In this document: positions 6,105-11,361 of the stretch, in pieces | Position numbering within the stretch: the first letter of the stretch is position 1 | Layout: every line of letters begins with the position of its first letter | Source of the DNA: CAVPRW01 sp046727435 [NCBI: bacterium] | Lineage (GTDB): Bacteria > Tectomicrobia > Entotheonellia > J063 | Direction of reading: 5' to 3' | Assembly: GCA_046727435.1 (NCBI GenBank) | Contig: JBKPCR010000173.1 | Location: forward strand, 1 to 11,361 | Length of the DNA stretch: 11,361 nt | The notes under the pieces: generated by a model | Databases searched by the model: none | The model's input: only the letters and a program-made list of their open reading frames with translations | Told to the model about the DNA's origin: nothing | Translations under genes and position numbers: made by a program

Positions 6105-7061
6105 TCAGGCCGCAGCCTTGGAGAGCCGATGGAACACGAGATGCACCGACAGCCCCAGTTGAACGGCCCGATACAGGTTGTAGGTCACGCCGAGCAGAGT
6201 GTACGAGTGCCTGTGGGAAGCGCTATTACCAAGTTGAACGGCCCGATACAGGTTGTAGGTCACGCCGCGCCGCCGGGTCTGTTTGACCTGTTGCCAGGAT
6301 TGACGCGCCGTGACGGCCCCGCCAAACCGGCGCTTGACGACCGAGATGAACGTCTCGACTTGCCACCGCTGGCCATAGGCCTTGCGGGGAAAAGCCCGTG
6401 GGAGCTGGCTGCGGTAGGGATGCCGCGTCAGGCCACGGGCTGGCCGCCCCGCGACGGGTGGAATAATACTCTCGAGGCCCCAGTCCTCTCGCAGCCAGCG
6501 GTGGTTCGCCTCGGAATCGTCGCCGCCATCGGCCAGCAGACGCGTCAAGGGCAGCCGGGCGAGGGTGTGCTCCACGAGGGGGCGACACGCCATATGGTCC
6601 CCGCGCGGCCCGCGATCGGCTCCTTGCCCACACCGCACCAGCGGATCGGGCCAGACCGCGACCGACCATGTGAGCCACGTGCGGGCGCGGGGGCGTTGAC
6701 CGGCCCGCCGTTGGCAGGAGGGGCTGGCCGGGGCCCGCGCAAAGCCCGTAGCATCCACGGCGACCGGGCAGGAGCGCGGGGAGGCCGCGCGCTGGCACCA
6801 TCGGACGGTCGCCGTCAGGATCCGCGCCAGCACGCGTGGTGTAACCTTATGGCGGCTGAACCACCACCGCGTGGCATGGTCAAGCACCGCGTGTCGCCCC
6901 AGGGCCGCCCGACGCTCTTGGGCACTGGCCAGTAGGGCTGTAGCACGCCGATAGTCCAGGGGCACATATGCCTTCAGGCAGAGACAAGCCCATCACGAGG
7001 GTTGCGTATCCCGCTTTGGGGCAAATGGACGGGCGTAGTCGGGCATCTGGGTGCGCGCCAT
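6105..7061 (-). pseudogene. IS5/IS4-like transposase (DDE_Tnp_1) with in-frame TGA and internal duplication
   Basis: The full frame starts at the ATG 7059-7061 (MARTQMPDYARPFAPKRDTQ) and would give about 318 residues, but a TGA at 6993-6995 interrupts it after residue 22. The frame resumes as WACLCLKAYVPLDYRRATAL, so this is a point nonsense change, probably from CGA or TGG. The DDE residues remain: D in VAVDATGFA, D in LLADGGDDSEANHRW and E in YGQRWQVETFISVVKRRFGG. Near the C-terminus the 13-residue block GVTYNLYRAVQLG occurs twice, 25 residues apart, caused by a 36-bp direct repeat in the DNA. A shortened product could initiate at GTG 6963-6965 and would keep the catalytic domain, so residual activity is not excluded. 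Confidence 0.87.
6157..6267. repeat. 36-bp exact direct repeat inside the transposase
   Basis: The same 36 bases, starting AGTTGAACGGCCCGATACAG, occupy 6157-6192 and 6232-6267. The 39 bases between them are not repeated. The period of 75 bp is a multiple of three, so the duplication adds 25 codons in frame near the transposase C-terminus. Confidence 0.95.
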
Positions 7062-7165
7062 CTGCAGAGCCAAGCGGGCTCAGCTGAGTCCATTATCGCG
7101 TTTCATGGTGTATCACCGCCTCAGCCCTGCATATAAGCCGGCGAGCGGAAGTTTTCGACAGAGCA

Positions 7166-7792
7166 AGCGCACAACTTCATAGCTCAAAGCGGATTTCTCG
7201 GCTATATGCCGCTCTGGTCTGACTGTACATCGCTGTATTGAGGCCGTATCAATCACCGAGGAGGGCAATTCCCCGGTACGCAAGGCGGGGCCGCCTGACT
7301 TTTTCTGGCTGCCGAGTTGGGCCACTCATCCTCATCGTCTAGCTGCGCCAGCTGGCGAGGGCTGGCCAGGTCCCATCCGGCGGCCTCCCTGGGCGGCGTA
7401 GCGGGGCATGTCCAGCCACACACATTTTGTCTGTAGGGTCCCATCTAGCCTTGTTGATCATCAAGTACCTGACCAAAATATAGTGGTATCGCTGCGGACT
7501 TCGTTGTCTTGGGAGCCCTAATTCTGCGGTCTCTTGAATCTCCTTCCCCAAAATATGGAGCTGTCGACCAGCCGACTTGCCAGGGTCCCTATGGCCCGCT
7601 ACCCGGTCCCTCTCTCCTAATAGGGGAAAATCTGGGATTTGAGCTTTGGGCAAGGCTAGGGGCAGGAGGCTCAACAATCTGGTTGACGGGGCCTCCCAGC
7701 TTGTCCATACTTGCGCCAATTAAGCACACCCGGAGTGCCGGGACGAGGCTTGCCCGACTATGCCATGTGAGCCACCCTTCAAAGGAGGAGCC
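7166..7792. other. No recognisable gene; possible decayed coding sequence
   Basis: This 627-bp stretch between the IS5-like element and the membrane-hairpin gene contains only short open frames on both strands. The longest is on the minus strand (7339-7719) and has neither a ribosome-binding site nor a recognisable product. Joining 6088 directly to 7175, which restores the pre-insertion sequence, gives no continuous frame into the truncated HEPN gene. A small hairpin, CCCGG-AGTG-CCGGG, lies near 7730-7743. No clear promoter for the gene at 7793 was identified. Confidence 0.5.
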
Positions 7793-8518
7793 ATGACAGA
7801 TGAGGAGTACCTACGCCTTCTAAATGCCCTTGGTAGTAAGCATTTATGCTATCCACAGTCACTGCAATTCCCAACGCCCACACCCCGTTCATATGATAGA
7901 GGCCCCATGGAAGAGCTGCACAGCATGCTTGGGCATGTCTCGGACACCTTGCGCCTGCTCAAGAGTATGAAGGGCCGTGATGATCCTGGGCTTCTTGATC
8001 GCCTCCTCCACAATCTCGCTCTCTCACCTGTCAGAATGGCTACGACAGCAATGGAGGCATCAGGCATCCTCGATGCCCTCGATGACGCACCCGACCTTGT
8101 CTTAGGTGAGCTTCGGCGTTCAGTAATTCCAAAAGAAGAGGAAGAATATCTTCGCAACGCTGGATTTGATGCTGATGATATAGAAGTGCTGCTCGCACTC
8201 GCCGTCTATCGAGCCCCCGCTCTGGTATCAACCGGCAAGCTGCCGTCGGATGTCGCCGAGGAGGCTATCGACGCGCTGGACACCGTAGTGCAGGTCTTCA
8301 TGAGTCCAACTGATGGGCTTGCAGCAAAGAAAAAGCGCAAGATTTTCAATGGTATCGGGAAACTCCTTGGTGGGGCCGTCGCGGGTATCGGCAACGCCCT
8401 TCTGGTCGCGGGGACACTCATTGCTCCAAACCCAGCTACGGGATACGGGGCTATTGTGTCGGGCGGCATCGCGGTGACGAGTTTCTTTGCGGGTCTCGGC
8501 GATCTTAAGGGGGAGTAG
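7793..8518 (+). CDS. Uncharacterised protein with C-terminal glycine-rich membrane hairpin (241 aa)
   Basis: The ATG at 7793 follows AAAGGAGG (7781-7788), one of the strongest ribosome-binding sites in the window, with 4-base spacing. Residues ~1-178 are acidic, helical and probably cytosolic (for example MEELHSMLGHVSDTLRLLKS and DVAEEAIDALDTVVQVF). A basic cluster KKKRK at residues 179-183 is followed by two small-residue-rich hydrophobic segments, about 190-211 (LLGGAVAGIGNALLVAGTLI) and 215-236 (GYGAIVSGGIAVTSFFAGLG), joined by the tight turn PNPAT. This suggests a membrane-inserting hairpin with the soluble part inside. No enzymatic motif is seen and no family is assigned. Such architecture is found in membrane-disrupting effectors of defence systems, but here that is inference only. 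The gene is intact and stands alone between dead IS elements. Confidence 0.82.
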   Translation: MTDEEYLRLLNALGSKHLCYPQSLQFPTPTPRSYDRGPMEELHSMLGHVSDTLRLLKSMKGRDDPGLLDRLLHNLALSPVRMATTAMEASGILDALDDAPDLVLGELRRSVIPKEEEEYLRNAGFDADDIEVLLALAVYRAPALVSTGKLPSDVAEEAIDALDTVVQVFMSPTDGLAAKKKRKIFNGIGKLLGGAVAGIGNALLVAGTLIAPNPATGYGAIVSGGIAVTSFFAGLGDLKGE

Positions 8519-8864
8519 TATTTCCCCGATTACCCATCCCATGCCCCTCTTGCGGAGAGGAGCTGCGTTGACCATCCCACCCGAGACAACCTAGGGTCGC
8601 CCTACCAGCCTCTATCCAGCGAGCTATCAGCAGGTTTTGTAATGTCTAGCCGTTGAAGGGCGTCTCACGGGGTAGACTGGCTGCATAAGGCGTATCAGCG
8701 GTTTCATCCCAGGGCATAAGTCTCCTTCCCTATCCCCCAAAGGTGAAAGGGTCAGAGGCCAGAGAATCAACGGCTAAGAAGCTGGGCGCACCACTACCCG
8801 AAACCCGATGTCCCTGACCCAATAGTTCGGGAGATTCCAGCGACGATAGGTACACCGCATATAA
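8519..8864. other. Intergenic stretch and likely left part of the IS1595-like element
   Basis: No gene is supported here. A short hairpin, CCTCT-TGCGG-AGAGG, near 8546-8560 lies just past the preceding gene but lacks a T-tract. Two modest inverted repeats occur further right: GGGTCAG 8749-8755 with CTGACCC 8814-8820, and CCCGAA 8797-8802 with TTCGGG 8826-8831. The left end of the transposon should fall here, but no matching inverted repeat was found near 9800, so its boundary stays undefined. Confidence 0.45.
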
Positions 8865-9801
8865 ATGATTGATTTCCCGATTGGCGAACTGTTGGATGAC
8901 AGTATCTGCCTCATCTGGTTGAAGCGTCACCTGCATCCGGATGGGTTTGCATGCCCGCACTGTCAAAGCCCCCAGCGCCGACTCTTCAGGCAACAGGGCG
9001 ACTTCCCTGCCTACCGTTGCCGCGCATGTGACGGCTACTATACGCTCCTGACCCACACCGTCTTTGAAAAGACCCCCCAACGCCCAGCCACGCTGGTACT
9101 CCTGCTGCGCGGCATGGCGAAAGGCGAACCCACCGCGCGCTTAGCCCGCGAGTTGGGGATGTCCCGCCAGCCACTGCACACGTTGCGTCAGCACGTGCAG
9201 ACGAACCTGAACAGCACCGCCCCAGCCGAAGTGATGACCGGCACGACGTTTGAGGCCGACGAACTGTACCAGAACGCGGGGGAAAAAAAGCACGCCCCAT
9301 CGCGATCCCCGTGACCCGCCACGTCGACGCGCCAATAAGCGCACAGGCCACGGCACCTCTGCCAACGATCGGCCCCCCATCATCAGCATCATCTTGCGCG
9401 ACACGGGCGAGCAGCGCTGGTGGGTGGGCGACCACGCGGACACGCGGACTTGCCGTACCCTCATCGCCGAAAACCTTCCGGCTGGCAGTACGCGGCTGTA
9501 CACCGACGAATGGCAGAGCGACCGGGGCAGTCATCCAGCCCATGCCACCGTCCGCCATGGCATACACGAATGGGCGCGGGATGATGATGGTGATGGCCAA
9601 CGTGAAGTTCATTGCAATACCTGTGAGGGAGCGGGTGCGGCGCTTCGTACCTATCTGCGTGCCTTCCGGGGCGTGCACAAGCAGTACCTGCATCTCTCTG
9701 TGGCAACGTATGAAGCCATGGTCAATGCGAAACGCATCACACCCGATCTGATTCGCCGGATGTGCCTTGGTGACCTGTCAGGGCACACTGGTTACACATG
9801 A
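8865..9801 (+). pseudogene. IS1595-family transposase, frameshifted at an A7 run
   Basis: The first part (8865-9314 frame) begins MIDFPIGELLDDSICLIWLK. It carries the zinc ribbon typical of IS1595 transposases (CPHC at residues 30-33, CRAC at 52-55) and reaches the first catalytic Asp in TFEADELYQNAGEK. There the frame breaks at seven A residues, 9283-9289. The remainder continues in the +1 frame as STPHRDPRDPPRRRANKRTG, then IISIILRDTGEQRWWVGDHA, the second Asp in LYTDEWQSDRG, and the HCNTCEG and AFRGVHKQYLHL motifs, to TGA at 9799-9801. Six A's would restore one frame of about 311 residues, the expected length. A mutation is the simplest reading; polymerase slippage at the A-tract is known to make active product in some IS elements. 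No ribosome-binding site precedes the ATG. Confidence 0.88.
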
Positions 9802-9816
9802 GCCAGATTTTAATAG

Positions 9817-10131
9817 GCTTGGGTTTTTCAGGACGGACAGGCCCTGCGCTTCCTGACCAAGGCCATTCGTCGTCACGGGGTGCCGGAGACGATCACCATC
9901 GATGGCAGTGAGGCCAACGCCGCAGCCATCCGGAGTTATAACGACGAGCATGACCATGGGGCTGTGAAGCGGGCAACTCGTCCCACGCTGGGCTTCAAGT
10001 CGTTCGATGCGGCCCAACGCACGCTGGCCGGCATCGAGCTCATGCACATGATAAAAAAGAGACAGATGGTAGTCGAGGCAGGAGCTGAAGGCCTTACTGC
10101 GGCCGACCAGTTCTATCCCCTGGCTGCGTAA
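9817..10131 (+). pseudogene. IS6-family transposase, C-terminal remnant with internal deletion
   Basis: From 9829 the frame reads QDGQALRFLTKAIRRHGVPE and then TITIDGSEANAAAIRSYNDE, clearly the centre of an IS6-type DDE transposase with the second Asp in TITIDGSE. It ends with LGFKSFDAAQRTLAGIELMH and QFYPLAA, the usual C-terminus. The N-terminal half, with the helix-turn-helix and first Asp, is missing; a TAG lies in frame at 9814-9816. Relatives carry a stretch ending NNIVEQDHR between SYNEEH and the AVKR segment; here SYNDEHDHGAVKR joins directly, an in-frame loss of about 18 codons including the catalytic-Glu motif. The truncation abuts the end of the IS1595-like gene. It differs from the IS6 element at 2030-2872 and is non-functional. 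Confidence 0.85.
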
Positions 10132-10180
10132 TCACCTTCCCTGTCAGAGTTCACGCACCTCAAATCGTCTACACGTGAAA

Positions 10181-10195
10181 ATTTGCGACAGGGCC
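10181..10195 (+). repeat. Single surviving IS6-type terminal repeat
   Basis: ATTTGCGACAGGGCC at 10181-10195, read outward-in as GGCCCTGTCGCAAAT, matches the style of IS6-family ends. It lies 50 bp past the stop codon of the transposase remnant, the usual place. The opposite end of this element was not found. Confidence 0.6.
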
Positions 10196-10200
10196 GAATT

Positions 10201-10227
10201 GGGTACCATGTTCAAGCGATGGTACCC
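10201..10227. repeat. Perfect 9-bp inverted repeat
   Basis: GGGTACCAT (10201-10209) and ATGGTACCC (10219-10227) are exact inverted copies around a 9-base spacer, 6 bases outside the IS6 terminal repeat. It could be an operator-like dyad, a convergent-transcript hairpin downstream of the minus-strand gene at 10296, or chance structure. No T-tract adjoins it. Confidence 0.55.
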
Positions 10228-10295
10228 TGATATGGAGAGCGAGGAAATGCCTGAACCGGTAATCCCCAGCCTCCATGCGCTCCTTTTCAGTCGCC

Positions 10296-10622
10296 TCAGG
10301 GACGCATGGGGTGGGGGTCGACGCCCCGAGACCGAAACCAGAGATAGATACCCTCCCAAAAAAGCTCAGGGTCCATGGTGATAACCTCTCCCGTAGGTGC
10401 CCGGGCCATCACCAACTCCCCCCATGCCCCCGGGTAATGCTTGTCGTTGCCAACTGGGTGCAGACTCCGCCATCTGTCCAGGTCCGCCATGTCGTTCAGG
10501 AAGTCACGGAGCACCTCGGGATCGGCTACCAGCCCCTGGCGCACCGTGTTGTCGGCCTCATCGACGACGAGAACGGCGTCGTCCCTCTCGCCTCGGGTCC
10601 TCCACTCAATGCGCACGGCCAT
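10296..10622 (-). CDS. Small uncharacterised protein (108 aa), immunity-protein-like size and composition
   Basis: The ATG at 10620-10622 is preceded by AAGGGAG (10628-10634) with 5-base spacing, so the start is well supported. The product begins MAVRIEWRTRGERDDAVLVV and is acidic, apparently an alpha/beta fold. It has a helix at VADPEVLRDFLNDMADLDRW and Trp/aromatic-rich strands near the end (PELFWEGIYLWFRSRG). No signal peptide, membrane segment or catalytic motif is visible. Size and charge recall contact-dependent or polymorphic-toxin immunity proteins, but no toxin is adjacent and I cannot assign it to such a family. It lies 157 bp downstream of the dioxygenase gene on the same strand, separated by two hairpins, so it is probably transcribed separately. 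Confidence 0.7.
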   Translation of the reverse strand: MAVRIEWRTRGERDDAVLVVDEADNTVRQGLVADPEVLRDFLNDMADLDRWRSLHPVGNDKHYPGAWGELVMARAPTGEVITMDPELFWEGIYLWFRSRGVDPHPMRP

Positions 10623-10646
10623 GGCTACTCCCTTGTTAGTTGGAAA

Positions 10647-10662
10647 CCCCCACAGCCGGGGG
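10647..10662 (-). terminator. Candidate terminator between dioxygenase and small gene
   Basis: On the minus strand a 5-bp all-GC stem (CCCCC/GGGGG, 6-base loop) is followed by TTT. The T-tract is short, so efficiency is uncertain. Confidence 0.35.
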
Positions 10663-10721
10663 GCGGAACAAGTGCCTTACCCCAGCTTGCCGAAGTCAAC
10701 GCTCCGGCCTCTCTCGAGTAG

Positions 10722-10747
10722 CCCTTGGTCCGAACTCGGGCCAAGGG
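10722..10747 (-). terminator. Hairpin downstream of the dioxygenase beta-subunit gene
   Basis: CCCTTGGTCC (10722-10731) pairs with GGGCCAAGGG (10738-10747) at 9 of 10 positions around a 6-base loop. It lies about 30 bases past the TAG of the beta-subunit gene. No T-tract follows on the minus strand, so it may stabilise the mRNA 3' end or act with the second hairpin at 10647-10662. Confidence 0.45.
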
Positions 10748-10779
10748 GTCCAGGAAGGCGCGGCTTTCCGGCTGGAGCG

Positions 10780-11325
10780 CTAGAAAAAGGTGGTGATGAC
10801 CTTCTCGAGGAGGACATTCTGGTCTAGGAGGATCGTGCGCTTGGCGATTTTCCACCCGGTCACGGGGTCGCGCCGCAACACATCATCCCGCTTCCCCACG
10901 AAGAGGTTCACCTCATCGTGCAGCCGGTTGGTGTAGACAATAAAGCGGCTCGACACCTTCACTTCGTCGCCCTGCACGTCGACGACCCGCACGTTGGCAA
11001 CGATGTGGCGGACGCGCGACACCGGCTCCTCGCACCAGTGGACGCCGGTGTTGAGCTGGCGGACGCGCCCGGCCAGGATTCTCTTGCCCTCGTCGATCCA
11101 CGAGATCTCTGAATCAGTGTCAGTGTTCTCCCGGTGCCACTCGCCGAACTTCACGTTGCGCCGTATGGGCATATGGTAATGGATATCATCGGCGAGGAGC
11201 TCTATCCAGTCGTTGTGCCTCCGGTCATCGAGGAGTTCCGCCTCCATGTAGAGGAACTGCTCGACCTCGCGCTCCAGGAGCAGGCGCTCCAGGGCTTGTT
11301 GCCTGGTATTGTCCGTCAGCGTCAT
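10780..11325 (-). CDS. Aromatic-ring-hydroxylating dioxygenase, beta (small) subunit
   Basis: This 181-residue protein has the length and conserved blocks of the ring-hydroxylating beta subunit family (biphenyl, benzene and cinnamate dioxygenase small subunits). Visible blocks are EVEQFLYMEAELLDDRRHND near the start, WIELLADDIHYHMPIRRNV, an RVRQLNTGVHWCEEPVSRVRH-like segment before ANVRV, FIVYTNRLHDEVNLFVGKRD and the closing WKIAKRTILLDQNVLLEKVI. The subunit has a cystatin-like, SnoaL-type fold. It is structural and assembles with the Rieske/mononuclear-iron alpha subunit into a cytosolic alpha3beta3 oxygenase that dihydroxylates an aromatic ring. The alpha subunit would be expected upstream, beyond the right edge. 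The ATG at 11323-11325 has AAGGGG about 8 bases upstream. Substrate cannot be inferred from this subunit. The gene is intact. Confidence 0.93.
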   Translation of the reverse strand: MTLTDNTRQQALERLLLEREVEQFLYMEAELLDDRRHNDWIELLADDIHYHMPIRRNVKFGEWHRENTDTDSEISWIDEGKRILAGRVRQLNTGVHWCEEPVSRVRHIVANVRVVDVQGDEVKVSSRFIVYTNRLHDEVNLFVGKRDDVLRRDPVTGWKIAKRTILLDQNVLLEKVITTFF

Positions 11326-11361
11326 AGGTGAAACCCCTTCCCTGCGAGATGTGCCATGCGT
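11322..11361 (-). CDS. Possible end of the upstream gene, overlapping the beta subunit by ATGA
   Basis: One minus-strand frame entering from the right edge ends MAHLAGKGFHL and then TGA at 11322-11324, overlapping the beta-subunit ATG as ATGA. Such an overlap is usual in dioxygenase operons and would make this the C-terminus of the alpha subunit or another operon member. The other two frames are also open over these 40 bases, so the assignment is tentative. Confidence 0.33.
   Translation of the reverse strand, partial: RMAHLAGKGFHL

Larger units (their letters stand above)
6089..7165 (-). mobile_element. IS5/IS4-like (DDE_Tnp_1) insertion sequence with target duplication
   Basis: A 1077-bp element has 18-bp terminal inverted repeats matching at 17 of 18 (TGCTCTGTCGAAAACCTC at 6089-6106; TGCTCTGTCGAAAACTTC on the minus strand from 7165 to 7148). 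It is flanked by AGCGTACAA (6080-6088) and AGCGCACAA (7166-7174), a 9-bp direct repeat with one mismatch that I take as the target site duplication. Nine-bp duplications occur in the IS903 group of IS5 and in some IS4 elements. One transposase gene fills it on the minus strand, and its stop codon touches the terminal repeat. About 100 bp precede the transposase start. Confidence 0.85.

Noticed and set aside
6129-6935. Plus-strand frame over the IS5-like transposase
   Set aside because: It is the antisense shadow of a transposase whose DDE motifs are clear on the minus strand.
2084-7061. Reassignment of TGA as a sense codon
   Set aside because: TGA is used as a normal stop by several ORFs in the window, and only already-decaying transposases contain it internally. 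Nonsense mutation is simpler.
8730-9693. Minus-strand open frames over the IS1595 transposase
   Set aside because: They are antisense to the zinc-ribbon and DDE coding sequence and carry no motif.
1-11361. CRISPR array, tRNA, rRNA or group II intron
   Set aside because: No regularly spaced repeats, cloverleaf with a CCA-type end, conserved rRNA segments or intron domain V-like hairpin were seen.

Overview
This 11.4 kb bacterial window looks like an accessory or rearranged stretch of a moderately GC-rich chromosome. The aromatic-ring dioxygenase subunit, AraC-type regulator, signal peptides and Shine-Dalgarno use suit a Gram-negative soil or marine bacterium, but no feature fixes the taxon. 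No rRNA, tRNA or CRISPR array was seen.

Layout. (1) 1-1949: a short-chain dehydrogenase/reductase (SDR), cut by the window edge, runs leftward. It is divergent from a complete AraC-family activator (1017-1949) across a 660-bp gap that contains decayed or very small ORFs. (2) 2030-2872: an IS6-family element with both inverted repeats; its transposase is broken by one in-frame TGA. (3) 2873-4706: a leftward cassette of three small overlapping ORFs (4706 to 3989), followed by a secreted 291-aa protein of unknown function (3968-3093). The first junctions look translationally coupled: a perfect 8-bp hairpin with a GUGA tetraloop covers the ribosome-binding site of the second ORF. A 69-bp palindromic element lies between the third ORF and the secreted-protein gene. 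(4) 5047-6049: a HEPN-domain protein gene, frameshifted and missing its start. (5) 6089-7165: an IS5-like element with 18-bp inverted repeats and an apparent 9-bp target duplication. Its transposase carries an in-frame TGA and an internal 36-bp direct repeat. (6) 7793-8518: an intact gene for a soluble helical protein with a C-terminal glycine-rich membrane hairpin. (7) 8865-9801: an IS1595-like transposase, frameshifted at an A7 run. It abuts (8) the C-terminal remnant of a second IS6-family transposase (9817-10131) that has an internal deletion. (9) 10296-10622: a small uncharacterised protein, then 10780-11325: a ring-hydroxylating dioxygenase beta subunit that begins a few bases from the right edge.

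How it fits together. The two ends carry ordinary metabolic genes (SDR/AraC and the dioxygenase). The middle is an insertion-sequence graveyard: all four transposases are disabled, each by a different lesion. Between the dead elements sit an isolated HEPN protein and an isolated membrane-hairpin protein, both of architectures common in anti-phage or stress systems. There is no direct evidence that they work together. The most unusual structure is the overlapping small-ORF cassette with its sequestered ribosome-binding site.
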